Assembly: GCA_937926175.1 (NCBI GenBank)
Contig: CALANV010000037.1
Span: 62,001-126,000 of the forward strand
Direction: 5' to 3'
DNA length: 64,000 bases
Source of the DNA: an uncultured Rhodospirillales bacterium
GTDB taxonomy: Bacteria; Pseudomonadota; Alphaproteobacteria; CACIAM-22H2
The notes beneath the pieces are model-generated. The model did not search any database and was not told the DNA's origin. It saw nothing but the letters and a program-made list of their open reading frames with translations. The position numbers were made by a program, and so were the translations under genes. This document shows, one piece after another, positions 9,443 through 20,655 of the stretch (its first letter is position 1; every line of letters begins with the position of its first letter).

Positions 9443-10522
9443 ATGCGCGCGGCGCTGGCGCTGGCCCGCCGCGGGCTCGGCCGGGTGTGGCCGAACCCGG
9501 CGGTCGGCGCGGTTCTCGTGCGCGACGGCGTGGTGGTCGGACGGGGCTTCACCCAGCCGGGCGGCCGCCCTCATGCCGAGACCGAGGCGCTGGCCCGGGC
9601 CGGTGCTGCGGCGCGGGGCGCCACCGCCTATGTCAGCCTCGAGCCCTGCAGCCATCATGGCCAAACGCCGCCCTGCGCCGAGGCCCTGATCGCGGCGGGA
9701 ATAGGCCGTGTCGTCGTGGCGACCGAGGATCCCGACCCGCGGGTGTCGGGGCGCGGCGTGGCAGCCCTGCGTGCGGCCGGAATTCCCGTCGAGGTCGGCG
9801 TGCTCGAGGCTGAGGCGCGGGCGCTGAACGCCGGCTTCTTCATGCGCCAGACGCGGGGACGCCCACTCGTCACGTTGAAGACTGCGACTAGCCTCGACGG
9901 GCGGATCGCGACGCAAAGCGGCCAAAGCAAGTGGATCAGTGGGCCGGCCGCGCGCGCGCGGGCCCATCTGCTGCGCGCGACGCATGACGCCGTTATGGTG
10001 GGGATCGGTACCGCGATCGTCGACGACCCGCAGCTTACGTGCCGGCTGCCCGGCCTCGACACGCGTTCGCCGGTCCGGATCGTCGTCGACGGCCGTCTGC
10101 GCCTGCCGCTGACCAGCCGGCTCGTCGCCGGGGCGCGCGAGAGGCCGACGTGGATCATCACGGCCGAAGGCGCCGACGAGACGCGCCGCAAGGCATTCGT
10201 CGATTGCGGGGTCGAGGTCATCGTCGTACCGCGCGACGACACCGAACGACCCGACCTCGGGGCGGCGCTCGCTGCCCTCGGGCGGCGCGGGCTCACGCGG
10301 GTTCTTCTCGAGGGCGGTGGCCACCTCACCGCGGCGCTGCTGCGCGCCGGCTTGGTCGATCGGATCGTCTGGTTCCGCGCCGGCGTCGTGATCGGCGGCG
10401 ACGGTATCCCGGTCGCTGCCCCCTTCGGCGTCAGGCAGCTCGATGATGCGCCACGCTATGTCCGCGAGTGGGTGGAGCCTTGCGGTGACGATGTTGTGGA
10501 AAGCTGGGCCCGGTGCGACTAG
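9443..10522 (+). CDS. ribD: bifunctional riboflavin biosynthesis deaminase/reductase
   Basis: This 359-residue protein performs two steps on the pyrimidine intermediate of riboflavin synthesis. The N-terminal cytidine-deaminase-like domain has the zinc site HAE (GGRPHAETEAL) and PCSHHGQTPPC. The C-terminal reductase domain starts around residue 150 with RPLVTLKTATSLDGRIAT and includes LLEGGGHLTAALL. Start ATG 9443 (MRAALALARRGLGRVWPNPA) matches the family; upstream in-frame codons fall inside nrdR. It lies 19 bases after nrdR. Confidence 0.95.
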   Translation: MRAALALARRGLGRVWPNPAVGAVLVRDGVVVGRGFTQPGGRPHAETEALARAGAAARGATAYVSLEPCSHHGQTPPCAEALIAAGIGRVVVATEDPDPRVSGRGVAALRAAGIPVEVGVLEAEARALNAGFFMRQTRGRPLVTLKTATSLDGRIATQSGQSKWISGPAARARAHLLRATHDAVMVGIGTAIVDDPQLTCRLPGLDTRSPVRIVVDGRLRLPLTSRLVAGARERPTWIITAEGADETRRKAFVDCGVEVIVVPRDDTERPDLGAALAALGRRGLTRVLLEGGGHLTAALLRAGLVDRIVWFRAGVVIGGDGIPVAAPFGVRQLDDAPRYVREWVEPCGDDVVESWARCD

Positions 10523-10563
10523 GTTGAGCTCCGACGACCAACAGCTCGACGAACGACCTGCCG

Positions 10564-11175
10564 ATGTTCACGGGAATCATCACGGATGTCGGGCGCGTGC
10601 GCGCCTGCGTGCCGGCGAATGCCGGCCGCGACACGCGTTTCGAGATCGAAACCCGCTACCCGACCGATGAGATTCCGCTCGGCGCCTCGATCTGCTGCTC
10701 GGGCGCCTGCCTGACCGTCGTCGACAAGGGATCCGGCTGGTTCGCCGTCGACGCGTCCGGCGAAACCCTGAGCAGGACGACGCTCGGCGAATGGCAGGTC
10801 GGTCGCGCGGTCAATCTCGAACGCGCGCTCCGCCTGGGCGACGAGCTTGGCGGGCACATCGTCAGCGGTCACGTCGACGGTGTGGCCCGTATCGTCGACC
10901 GGGTCCCTGAGGCCGGGAGCGTCCGCATGGTCTTTGAGCTCGACCGGCATCTGGGGCGGTTCATCGCCCCCAAGGGTTCGGTTGCGCTCGATGGCGTCTC
11001 GCTCACCGTCAACACGGTCGAGGATGTGGATTCCGGCGTCACCCGTTTCGGCGTCAATATCATTCCGTACACGCAGCAGCACACGACCTTTGTCGCGGCC
11101 GAGCCCGGGCAGCGCGTGAATGTGGAAGTGGACATGCTGGCGCGGTACGTTTCCCGCCTGACGGAGCGGAGCTGA
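10564..11175 (+). CDS. ribE: riboflavin synthase, alpha subunit
   Basis: This 203-residue enzyme dismutates two lumazines to riboflavin. It begins MFTGIITDVGRV, the fixed N-terminus of the family, and has two lumazine-binding repeats, with ICCSGACLTV in the first and SVALDGVSLTVN in the second. GGHIVSGHVDGVARI joins them. Length is normal. It stands between ribD and ribB, two bases before ribB, in one operon. Confidence 0.96.
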   Translation: MFTGIITDVGRVRACVPANAGRDTRFEIETRYPTDEIPLGASICCSGACLTVVDKGSGWFAVDASGETLSRTTLGEWQVGRAVNLERALRLGDELGGHIVSGHVDGVARIVDRVPEAGSVRMVFELDRHLGRFIAPKGSVALDGVSLTVNTVEDVDSGVTRFGVNIIPYTQQHTTFVAAEPGQRVNVEVDMLARYVSRLTERS

Positions 11176-11177
11176 CG

Positions 11178-12401
11178 ATGAGCTTGGCGAATCCACCGAA
11201 ACGGGTGTTGCGGCACGGCGACGACGCGCGCGCCTTCCTGTCGTCCATCGAGGAGATCGTCGAGGACGCGCGCAACGGCCGCATGGTCATCCTCGTCGAC
11301 GACGAGGACCGCGAGAACGAGGGTGACCTCTATATTCCCGCACAGATGGCGACTCCCGAGGCCATCAACTTCATGGCCAAGTATGGCCGCGGTCTCATTT
11401 GCCTCGCCTTGACGCGCGAGCGCGTGGAACAGCTTGGTCTGCCGCTGATGGCGCGCGAGAACGGTACTCGGCACCAGACGGCCTTTACCGTGTCGATCGA
11501 GGCGCGGGAAGGAGTGACGACCGGCATTTCCGCATCCGACCGGGCGCGCACCATCGCGGTCGCCATCGATCCGACCAAGGGGCGCGACGCGATCGTGACG
11601 CCGGGTCATGTCTTCCCGCTGATGGCGCGCGACGGCGGTGTGCTCGTCCGTGCCGGCCATACCGAAGCGGCGGTCGACATTGCGCGCCTGGCAGGCCTTA
11701 TTCCGGCGGGCGTGATCTGCGAGATCATGAACGATGACGGCACGATGGCGCGGCTGCCCGACCTCGTGAAGTTTGCGCAGTTTCACGGCCTCAAGGTGGG
11801 CACGATCGCGGATCTGATCGCCTATCGCCGGCGCCATGACCGCATCGTCTCGCGCGAGATCGAAACCGTGCTCGACAGTCGCTTCGGCGGTCTCTTCCGC
11901 ATGTACGTGTATGTGAACAAGGCCGCGTATGCCGAGCACATTGCCCTGGTGAAGGGCGACATCTCGGGGCCGGAGCCGGTGCTCGTCCGTATGCACGCGC
12001 TCAATGTACTGGACGACGTGCTCGGCGACCGTTCGGTCGGCCGGGGCGAGGTGCTCCACGCCGCGATGCGTCTCATCGGCAAGGTCGGGCGCGGTGTCGT
12101 CGTGCTCATCCGCGAGCCGCGCGCGACCAGTCTGAGCGACCGCGTCCGCGCGCGCCTGGGCGACGCGGCATCGCCCGCGATCGCGCTCGCCGACTTCCTG
12201 TCGGAGCAGGGGCGGCAGATGGCGCGCTCGACGCCCGGATCGGAACTGCGCGATTACGGGGTGGGGGCGCAGATTTTGTTGGATCTCGGCGTCCGCGATA
12301 TGGTCCTTCTGTCCAACACGCGGCGGACGATCGTGGGCCTCGAGGGGTATGGCCTGCGTATCGTCGAGACACGGCCGATACCGCCGCTCGACGAAGACTG
12401 A
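11178..12401 (+). CDS. ribB: 3,4-dihydroxy-2-butanone 4-phosphate synthase with degenerate GTP cyclohydrolase II-like domain
   Basis: The first ~200 of 407 residues form a full DHBP synthase with VDDEDRENEGDLYIPAQ, EGVTTGISASDRA, and the VRAGHTEA loop; it makes the four-carbon unit of riboflavin from ribulose 5-phosphate. The last ~200 residues align in layout to GTP cyclohydrolase II, but the zinc-binding Cys triad is gone: where active RibA has SECLTGD and RCDC, this reads HALNVLDDVLGDRSVGRGE. The domain is therefore probably not a cyclohydrolase, and a separate ribA should exist elsewhere. Such fusions are known in alphaproteobacteria. It is in operon with ribE and ribH. Confidence 0.92.
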   Translation: MSLANPPKRVLRHGDDARAFLSSIEEIVEDARNGRMVILVDDEDRENEGDLYIPAQMATPEAINFMAKYGRGLICLALTRERVEQLGLPLMARENGTRHQTAFTVSIEAREGVTTGISASDRARTIAVAIDPTKGRDAIVTPGHVFPLMARDGGVLVRAGHTEAAVDIARLAGLIPAGVICEIMNDDGTMARLPDLVKFAQFHGLKVGTIADLIAYRRRHDRIVSREIETVLDSRFGGLFRMYVYVNKAAYAEHIALVKGDISGPEPVLVRMHALNVLDDVLGDRSVGRGEVLHAAMRLIGKVGRGVVVLIREPRATSLSDRVRARLGDAASPAIALADFLSEQGRQMARSTPGSELRDYGVGAQILLDLGVRDMVLLSNTRRTIVGLEGYGLRIVETRPIPPLDED

Positions 12402-12416
12402 GATAGAAATCGAGAG

Positions 12417-12884
12417 ATGTTCATGGGGGATGCTCCGCATATCATGATTGTGGAGGCGCGGTTCTACGAGCCGATCGCCGATGAACTCGTTCGCGGGGCC
12501 ACCGCCGCGCTGGAGCGTGCCGGCGCCACCCACGAACGTTTCGCCGTCCCGGGCGCGTTCGAGGTTCCGGCCGCGATCCGCTTCGCCGTCGACGCGATGG
12601 CGGCCGCACCGGGGCGCCGCCGGTTCGATGGCTTCGTGGCGCTCGGCTGCGTGATACGGGGCGAAACGACGCACTACGACTACGTATGCCAGGAAAGCGC
12701 GCGCGGACTGCAGGACCTGGCGCTCAAGTTTTCGCTGGCGATCGGCTACGGCATTCTCACCGTCGAAAACGAGGAGCAGGCCTGGGAACGCGCCAGGGTC
12801 GATCTGGGTAATAAAGGGGGCGTGGCGGCAGAGGCCTGTCTCGCCATGATCGACCTCAAACGCCGGCTGAAGCTCATTCCATGA
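12417..12884 (+). CDS. ribH: 6,7-dimethyl-8-ribityllumazine synthase
   Basis: This 155-residue enzyme condenses the ribB and ribD products to lumazine and usually forms pentamers or 60-mers. Motifs are VPGAFEVPAAIRFA, GFVALGCVIRGETTHYDYVC (with the catalytic His region) and a C-terminal GNKGGVAAEACLAMI. An internal ATG six bases in (12423) is also possible. The stop overlaps the nusB start by four bases (ATGA), a typical ribH-nusB junction. Confidence 0.95.
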   Translation: MFMGDAPHIMIVEARFYEPIADELVRGATAALERAGATHERFAVPGAFEVPAAIRFAVDAMAAAPGRRRFDGFVALGCVIRGETTHYDYVCQESARGLQDLALKFSLAIGYGILTVENEEQAWERARVDLGNKGGVAAEACLAMIDLKRRLKLIP

Positions 12885-13387
12885 ACACACCCGCCCGCAA
12901 TGCCGCTTCCTCCGGTCGCCGCGGCCGCCGCAGCGCGGCACGGCTTGCGGCCGTGCAGGCACTCTATCAGATCGACCTGACCGGGGCCGATTCGAAGACC
13001 GTCATCGACGAGTTCCGCGACCATCGGCTGAACGCGACCGGTGAACAGCCGGATGCCGCGTATTTCAGCGAGATCGTGGCCGGCGTCGAAGCACGCCGGA
13101 CGGAAATCGACGCAATGCTTGCGTCGTTGCTCGCCGAGGGGTGGACGCTTCAGCGGCTCGAGACGGTATTGCGAGCCGTGCTGCGGGCAGGGGCGTTCGA
13201 GCTGATCGCGCGGGGTGACGTTCCGGCCCGGGTCATCATCGACGAATACGTCCAGGTCGCGCACGCCTTCTTCTCGGGAAAGGAGCCCGCCGTCGTCAAC
13301 GGTGTGCTCGACCGTCTCGCCCGTCGCGTGCGTCCGGACGAGTTCGAGGGACAGCCGCGTGCCGCCGAAGACGTCCCGGGCCGGTGA
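12881..13387 (+). CDS. nusB: transcription antitermination factor NusB
   Basis: This 168-residue all-helical protein helps antitermination on rRNA operons by binding boxA RNA with S10. The N-terminal RRGRRSAARLAAVQALYQID is characteristic, with the Arg-rich lead used for RNA contact, and the C-terminal part has VIIDEYVQVAHAFFSGKEPA. It overlaps ribH (4 bases) and thiL (29 bases), so the three are translationally linked. Confidence 0.95.
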   Translation: MNTPARNAASSGRRGRRSAARLAAVQALYQIDLTGADSKTVIDEFRDHRLNATGEQPDAAYFSEIVAGVEARRTEIDAMLASLLAEGWTLQRLETVLRAVLRAGAFELIARGDVPARVIIDEYVQVAHAFFSGKEPAVVNGVLDRLARRVRPDEFEGQPRAAEDVPGR

Positions 13388-14351
13388 GTTCGAGCTCATC
13401 GCCCGCTATTTCGCGCCGCTGGCGCAGGGCGTGGACGGTGCGCTGGGGTTGAGAGACGATGCGGCGTGGCTTGCGCCCGAGCCCGGAACCGAGCTCGTGG
13501 TGACGACCGATGCGCTCGTCGAGGGCGTTCATTTCCTGCCCGACGATCCGCCCGAACTCGTCGCGCGCAAGGCGCTGCGCGTGAACCTGTCCGACCTCGC
13601 CGCCAAGGGCGCCGTCCCGCGCGTGTATTTTCTCGACGCCGTGCTGCCGCAGACGTTTTCCGAGACCTGGCTTGCCGCCTTCGTGTCCGGCCTCGCGGCC
13701 GATCAGGCGGAATACGGCATCCGCCTTGCCGGCGGAGATACCGCCGCCACCCCGGGGCCGCTCACGCTCGCGATCACGGCCATCGGTACGGTGCCAGCCG
13801 GAAAGATGATGCGCCGCTCGACCGCGCGTCCCGGTGAAGCGATCTACGTGTCGGGGACACTCGGCGATGCGGCCTTGGGCTTGCGGGTCCGCCGCGGCGG
13901 TCTGCAGACGCTCGACGGCGACGCCCGCCGTTACCTCGAGCAGCGCTATCGCCTGCCGATGCCACGCGTCGATCTCGGTCCGCGGCTGATCGGTCTTGCC
14001 GGTGCCGCGCTCGATGTGTCCGATGGTCTCGTCGCCGATCTCGGACATATCTGCGAGACGTCGGGTGTGGCGGCGATCGTGAAGGAATCGGCGTTGCCGC
14101 TCTCCGCGCCCGCTGCGATGGCGCTCGCGCACGATCCGGAGCTGATCACCGACATCCTGGCAGGCGGCGACGACTACGAAATCCTGTTCACGGCGCCCGC
14201 TTCGGCCGAGGGCGCGCTGGCGGAGATCGGCCGGGCGCTGGGCCTGGACCTGACCCGGATCGGCACGATTGAGGCCGGCAGCGGCGTGACCATTGTGCGG
14301 CCGGACGGCCGGATGCGCGAACTCCCGTCCGGGGGGTGGTCGCATTTCTAG
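13359..14351 (+). CDS. thiL: thiamine-monophosphate kinase
   Basis: This 330-residue kinase makes thiamine pyrophosphate from thiamine monophosphate. GLRDDAAWL and VTTDALVEGVHFLPDD carry the metal-binding Asp residues; DLAAKGA, AGGDTAATPGPLTLAITA and DVSDGLVADLGH follow. A GTG start at 13359 is chosen because it gives the normal N-terminus (GEFELIARYFAPLA) and a 29-base overlap with nusB; upstream in-frame codons are wholly inside nusB. nusB-thiL is a standard pair. Confidence 0.94.
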   Translation: MPPKTSRAGEFELIARYFAPLAQGVDGALGLRDDAAWLAPEPGTELVVTTDALVEGVHFLPDDPPELVARKALRVNLSDLAAKGAVPRVYFLDAVLPQTFSETWLAAFVSGLAADQAEYGIRLAGGDTAATPGPLTLAITAIGTVPAGKMMRRSTARPGEAIYVSGTLGDAALGLRVRRGGLQTLDGDARRYLEQRYRLPMPRVDLGPRLIGLAGAALDVSDGLVADLGHICETSGVAAIVKESALPLSAPAAMALAHDPELITDILAGGDDYEILFTAPASAEGALAEIGRALGLDLTRIGTIEAGSGVTIVRPDGRMRELPSGGWSHF

Positions 14352-14429
14352 CGACGTTGCAGGGCTTCACGGTCCATTTACGTCGGCGCCGCTAAAGTGC
14401 TGCGCCCTGGAACCCGAATCCTGCCATCG

Positions 14430-14846
14430 ATGCGATCCGGCCTTCTTCGTCTTCTTGGGATTGTCCTGATCGGACTGGCGTTCACATCGCCGGCGGCGGC
14501 GCTGTCGGCGGACGACGACACGGCGAGCGGGCCCTTCTATCTGCGCCTGCCGCGCATCACTGTTCCCGTTATCGAAGAAGGCGGGGTGACCCGTCACTGG
14601 ACGGTCGTCCTGACGGTGGAGCTCGCCGACGCGCTGGCTTTCGACCGCGCCAAGACGCTCGCGCCGCGCCTGACGGATGCCTTCGTGCGCGACCTGCACG
14701 CCATGGCCTCGCACGCCGGCGGCGCCGGCGACCCCAACCTCGCTGTGGCCAAGCGGCGGCTGATGGCCGCCGGTGCCCGCGTCCTCGGGCCGGAAGCGCT
14801 GCGCGACGTTCTCGTCCAGCAGATCGGCAGCCGCCGCGTCGACTGA
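14430..14846 (+). CDS. exported protein with FliL-like C-terminal domain, function unknown
   Basis: The 138-residue product starts with a signal peptide or membrane anchor (MRSGLLRLLGIVLIGLAF, cleavage likely near AAALSA). The rest, with FYLRLPRITVPVIEEGGVTR, the strand-rich WTVVLTVELADA and a helical end GPEALRDVLVQQIG, resembles the periplasmic part of FliL-like proteins. No flagellar genes are nearby, so a motor role cannot be claimed. ATG 14430 gives a clean signal peptide; a GTG at 14397 would add 11 residues. It probably shares the rib-nusB-thiL transcript. Confidence 0.7.
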   Translation: MRSGLLRLLGIVLIGLAFTSPAAALSADDDTASGPFYLRLPRITVPVIEEGGVTRHWTVVLTVELADALAFDRAKTLAPRLTDAFVRDLHAMASHAGGAGDPNLAVAKRRLMAAGARVLGPEALRDVLVQQIGSRRVD

Positions 14847-14934
14847 CGCCGGCGACGCGACCAGGTGTGTTCGCGGACACACCTCGCGTAAAGCTTGCTT
14901 GCTGGGCCTGTCGCCAAATGTTAGTCAGCGCGGG

Positions 14935-16122
14935 ATGCATGCCGGCTCCGCCCGTCGCAACGTCGTCCTGCTTGCGCTCGCCCAGGGGCTGATGATCGTC
15001 GGTACCTCGACGATGATCGCCGAGGCGGCCCTCGTCGGACACATGCTTGCGGCCGACAAGACGCTCGCGACGCTGCCGCTCGCCGCCCAGCAGCTTGCGG
15101 TGATGCTGACGGCTTTCCCGGCGTCGCTGATGATGCGGCGTTTTGGCCGGCGCGCCGGATTCTCGCTCGGGGCCGCGTTCGGTATCGTCGGCACGGCGCT
15201 CGCCACCTTCGCGGTGTTCGAGGGGATCTTCTGGCTGTTCGTCCTGGGGGTGGCGCTGAACGGCGTCTATAACGGGTTCGGAATGTTCTATCGCTTTGCG
15301 GCCGTCGACGGCGCCAGCGAGACGTGGCGGCCCAAGGCGATCTCGTACGTGATGGCCGGCGGCGTGCTCGCCGCCCTGATCGGCCCGGAGCTCGCCAAGC
15401 ACACCAAGGATCTCTTCGCGCCGGTCATGTTCGCCGGCTCGTTCGCGGCACTCATCGTCGTTGCCGTGATCTCGCTTCTCCTTCTCCAGTTCATCGACAT
15501 CCCGCGCCCGAACGACGCGGAACGGAAGGGGGAGCAGCGCCCGCTCGGCACGATCATGCGCCAGCCGGCTTTTGTCGTGGCCGCGCTTGCCGGCATGGTC
15601 GCCTATGGCGGCATGAGCTTCATCATGACCGCGACGCCGCTCGCGATGGTGGCCTGCGACCACAGCTTCGACTCGGCGGCTTTCGTGATCCAGTGGCATG
15701 TGCTCGCCATGTTCGCCCCGTCCTTCGTGACGGGCGATCTCATCCGGCGCTTCGGTCTCTTCAATGTCATGCTCGTCGGTACCGGGCTCATGGCGCTGTG
15801 CGCGGCCATCAATCTCGCGGGGATCGATCTGCTGAATTTCTGGTCGGCGCTGACGCTGCTCGGCCTCGGCTGGAACTTCCTGTTCGTCGGGGCGACGACG
15901 CTGCTGACCGAGGCCTACCGGCCGGCCGAAAAGGCGAAGGTACAGGCCGTCAACGACGTTCTCGTCTTCGGGACGGTGACATTCTCGGCCTTCTCCGCCG
16001 GGGCGGCCCATCATGCACTGGGCTGGGATGTGCTTAACTATGGCGTACTGCCGTTCATCGCCCTGACGGCCTTGGCCATTTTGTGGCTCGCACAGCGCCG
16101 CCGGGCGGCGCCCGTCACTTGA
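14935..16122 (+). CDS. major facilitator superfamily transporter
   Basis: The 395-residue inner-membrane protein has about twelve hydrophobic helices. The loop between helices 2 and 3 has MMRRFGRRAGFSLGAAFGIV, a variant of the MFS motif A. The C-terminal half repeats the fold. Start ATG 14935 (MHAGSARRNVVLLALAQGLM) places the first helix directly; longer frames lack sense. Nothing identifies the substrate. It stands between the thiL group and hppA. Confidence 0.88.
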   Translation: MHAGSARRNVVLLALAQGLMIVGTSTMIAEAALVGHMLAADKTLATLPLAAQQLAVMLTAFPASLMMRRFGRRAGFSLGAAFGIVGTALATFAVFEGIFWLFVLGVALNGVYNGFGMFYRFAAVDGASETWRPKAISYVMAGGVLAALIGPELAKHTKDLFAPVMFAGSFAALIVVAVISLLLLQFIDIPRPNDAERKGEQRPLGTIMRQPAFVVAALAGMVAYGGMSFIMTATPLAMVACDHSFDSAAFVIQWHVLAMFAPSFVTGDLIRRFGLFNVMLVGTGLMALCAAINLAGIDLLNFWSALTLLGLGWNFLFVGATTLLTEAYRPAEKAKVQAVNDVLVFGTVTFSAFSAGAAHHALGWDVLNYGVLPFIALTALAILWLAQRRRAAPVT

Positions 16123-16285
16123 TTCGGCACGTATTTTGCCGGGCGAGGCCGCCGCCGCGGCGACCCGTTCCGCTTGCTATCGGGGGGGATGTTCTGGCAT
16201 GTTCCCGCGCGCTTTTCCGGCCTGTCGGGGTCCGTCCGGTACCGTCGGCCATTGAGACACAATCAAGAAAATCCAGAGGCGGAAG

Positions 16286-18373
<2,088 letters not shown>

Positions 18374-18435
18374 GCCGGCGACCGGCGCGGGGCCGTGTGG
18401 TCTCCCCGCGCCGATCGGCCGGATGTGATCGACGA

Positions 18436-18474
18436 CGGGCCGGCACCGGTGACGGTGCCGGCCCGATCCTTTTG
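18436..18474 (+). terminator. rho-independent terminator after hppA
   Basis: A perfect 13-bp stem CGGGCCGGCACCG / CGGTGCCGGCCCG with a four-base loop is followed by ATCCTTTT. An additional hairpin GGCGCGGGG...CCCCGCGCC is at 18384-18412 just after the stop. With bamE convergent, the pair may stop transcription from both sides. Confidence 0.82.
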
Positions 18475-18540
18475 CGTGGAAGGGACGGGGATGATCCTGC
18501 GCTGGCGCCTCCCGCGCCGGTGCGCGGGCGCCGTTTGCGC

Positions 18541-18999
18541 TCAGCGGCTCGAGGCGTTCGGCGTGAAGCGGCCGACGTTGCCGATGAGCTGCTGCAGGAT
18601 GGTGAGCTCCTTGCCCGGTGCGGGCGTCTGGCGCGTCACCGGGTCGATCGGTATGCCGTCCTCGAGCGTGTAACGCCGCACGTCGCGCACGACGCCGGCC
18701 TCGTCGAACTCGACGACGACCACGTTTTGCTCCAGGACGGTCGGCTGGAAGAAGGCCAATCGTTCGGTCTTGCTCTGCACGTAGATCCATGTGTTGTCGT
18801 CGAACGCGGCCACCGTCGAGGGCGTGCCGAGCAGTTCCACGACGTCGCTGCGCGTCTGCGCTCCCGGCTGGATTTGCTCGATCACCGCGGGATCGGGCAG
18901 GTATCCCCGCGTCTCGATGATCGGCGAGCATCCGCCGGCGACGAGACCAAGCAGCAGCGTAATGCCGAAGAGCGGCCGAAACGGGCTGGAAAAAGCCAT
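18541..18999 (-). CDS. bamE: outer membrane protein assembly factor BamE lipoprotein
   Basis: The 152-residue lipoprotein has a signal MAFSSPFRPLFGITLLLGLV followed by AGGC, the lipidation Cys. The domain IQPGAQTRSDVVELLGTPST then NTWIYVQSKTERLAFF is the BamE/SmpA fold, which supports the BAM complex inserting beta-barrel proteins. ATG 18999 gives a proper lipoprotein signal; the ATG at 19110 would place ~37 odd residues before it. It is divergent from the bc1 chaperone gene, about 110 bases away, a common alphaproteobacterial arrangement. Confidence 0.93.
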   Translation of the reverse strand: MAFSSPFRPLFGITLLLGLVAGGCSPIIETRGYLPDPAVIEQIQPGAQTRSDVVELLGTPSTVAAFDDNTWIYVQSKTERLAFFQPTVLEQNVVVVEFDEAGVVRDVRRYTLEDGIPIDPVTRQTPAPGKELTILQQLIGNVGRFTPNASSR

Positions 19000-19108
19000 G
19001 GGCGATCGCTGCGGGGATTCGTTGAAGGAAGCGTCCAGGTACGCCATTCTCGCCGGATATGGCATCCGTCGGCGGTGCCTGTCAACGGCGGGTACGTCGC
19101 AGTCGATC

Positions 19109-19672
19109 ATGCTTTCCAGACTCTTCCGGCGGGGCGAGAATCGGACCCGCGCTCATACGCTCTACGCCGCGGCGGTGGCGCAGGCACGCCTTCCGGTGTT
19201 CTACCAGGCGGGACAGGTGCCGGACACCCTCGACGGCCGTTTCGAGATGGTGGCGCTCCACGGCTTTCTCGTCCTGCATCGGCTCAAGAGAACGCCGGCG
19301 CCCGGCCCGGCCATCGCTCAGGCCTTCTTCGACACCATGTTCGGCGACATGGACCGCAGCCTGCGCGAGATGGGGGTCGGTGATCTCGGGGTCGGACGGC
19401 GCGTCAAGGCGATGGCAAAGGGGTTCTACGGCCGCATCGCCGCCTACGAGGCTGGCCTCGCCGCGGCGGACGATTCCGCGCTTTCCGATGCGTTGCGGCG
19501 GAACGTCTATGGTACCGTGCGCGACGAGGGTGCGGTTGCTGCCGATACGCTCGCGGCGCTCGCGCGCTACGTGCGGCTTGCCGCTGCCGATCTGGCGGGC
19601 CAGGCGACGGGCGAGATTCTCGCCGGCCGGGTGCGTTTTCCCGCGCCGGACGCGGTATTCGGGCGCCATTGA
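19109..19672 (+). CDS. ubiquinol-cytochrome c chaperone family protein (CBP3-like)
   Basis: This 187-residue protein begins MLSRLFRRGENRTRAHTLYA and contains LYAAAVAQARLPVFYQAGQV, DTLDGRFEMVALHGFLVLHR and FDTMFGDMDRSLREMGVGDL, the pattern of the CBP3 / ubiquinol-cytochrome c chaperone family. In mitochondria CBP3 assists cytochrome b maturation; the bacterial role in bc1 complex assembly is inferred from the family. It is divergent from bamE and 110 bases before the DUF177 gene. Confidence 0.88.
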   Translation: MLSRLFRRGENRTRAHTLYAAAVAQARLPVFYQAGQVPDTLDGRFEMVALHGFLVLHRLKRTPAPGPAIAQAFFDTMFGDMDRSLREMGVGDLGVGRRVKAMAKGFYGRIAAYEAGLAAADDSALSDALRRNVYGTVRDEGAVAADTLAALARYVRLAAADLAGQATGEILAGRVRFPAPDAVFGRH

Positions 19673-19782
19673 CCGGCCGGCTGATCGGGCCTATGTAATT
19701 TCTTTGACGTCATTCCTGTCGTTCGGCCGTCATGCTTGGCCGAAGCGGGGGCCGCCTCTCCCAAGGGGCGCATGGCGAAATC

Positions 19783-20328
19783 ATGGCATCGAACGAAACG
19801 GTTGAATTCTCACGCCCGATCGACGTCACGCGGCTGGGCGATGTCGAAGTGACGCAAGAGATCGAGGCGAACGCGGCCGAACGCCAGGCGCTCGCGCGGC
19901 GGTTCGATCTCGTTGCGATCGACGCGCTCAAGGCGCGCGTGCGCCTGCGTCGTATCCGGGGCGGAACCGCGCTCCGGCTGTCCGGCACGCTGAACGCGGA
20001 CGTCGTGCAGACCTGCGTGGTGAGCCTGGCGCCGGTGGCCAACCATATCGACGAGGATTTCACCGTCATTTACGCAAGCAATGCGCCGGCTGAGGAGGTC
20101 GCGATCGGTGCTGATTCCGACGTGGTCCTCCCTGAGCCGATGCCCGAGGGTTACCTCGACGTCGGTGAGGCCGTTGCCCAGCAGCTCGGCGTGTCGCTGG
20201 ATCCCTATCCGCGTGCGCCCGGCGCGACGATCGATCCCAAGTGGACGGAGGGCGAGCGGGAGCGCGACAATCCGTTCGCCAAGCTGGCCACCCTCAAGGC
20301 CAAATTCCCAAGTTCAGGCAGAGCTTGA
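19783..20328 (+). CDS. YceD/DUF177 family protein
   Basis: This 181-residue protein has the DUF177 layout: an N-terminal FSRPIDVTRLGDVEVTQEIE, then LRLSGTLNADVVQTCVVSLA, where the family has a Cys near a conserved TC(V)V, and a C-terminal end with ERDNPFAKLATLK. YceD proteins lie directly upstream of rpmF in most bacteria and are linked to 23S rRNA or ribosome assembly. ATG 19783 is chosen; a further ATG at 19732 would add 17 residues without family support. Confidence 0.9.
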   Translation: MASNETVEFSRPIDVTRLGDVEVTQEIEANAAERQALARRFDLVAIDALKARVRLRRIRGGTALRLSGTLNADVVQTCVVSLAPVANHIDEDFTVIYASNAPAEEVAIGADSDVVLPEPMPEGYLDVGEAVAQQLGVSLDPYPRAPGATIDPKWTEGERERDNPFAKLATLKAKFPSSGRA

Positions 20329-20442
20329 GGAACGGGATGTTTTTGTTTAAGTAGAGCGCCTTTTTCATTTCGGTCCAACCACCAGGAGTCGCCGGCTGGG
20401 AGGGGTGAACCCGCCTGGATTGGCGCAGACATAGAGAGCACC

Positions 20443-20625
20443 ATGGCAGTTCCGAAGAAGAAAGTTTCGCCGTCGCGCCGCGACATGCGCCGCTCGCACC
20501 ATGCGATCAAGGCCGCAAACTACGCGGAGTGTCCGAATTGCGGCGAACTCAAGCGCCCGCACCACGTTTGCGCGGCCTGCGGGTACTATGACGGCCGCGA
20601 GGTTGTCTCGACCAAGACGGCCTGA
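20443..20625 (+). CDS. rpmF: 50S ribosomal protein L32
   Basis: This 60-residue ribosomal protein starts MAVPKKKVSPSRRDMRRSHH and has a zinc ribbon with CPNC and CAAC pairs, so it is the zinc-binding form. It is preceded by 114 bases after DUF177, with a weak promoter-like TTGAGG and TTAAGT (20325-20330, 20347-20352), and followed by plsX 30 bases later. The yceD-rpmF-plsX-fabH order is highly conserved. Confidence 0.97.
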   Translation: MAVPKKKVSPSRRDMRRSHHAIKAANYAECPNCGELKRPHHVCAACGYYDGREVVSTKTA

Positions 20626-20655
20626 TCGGCGGCTGCAGGCGAGACCGGACTTGAC

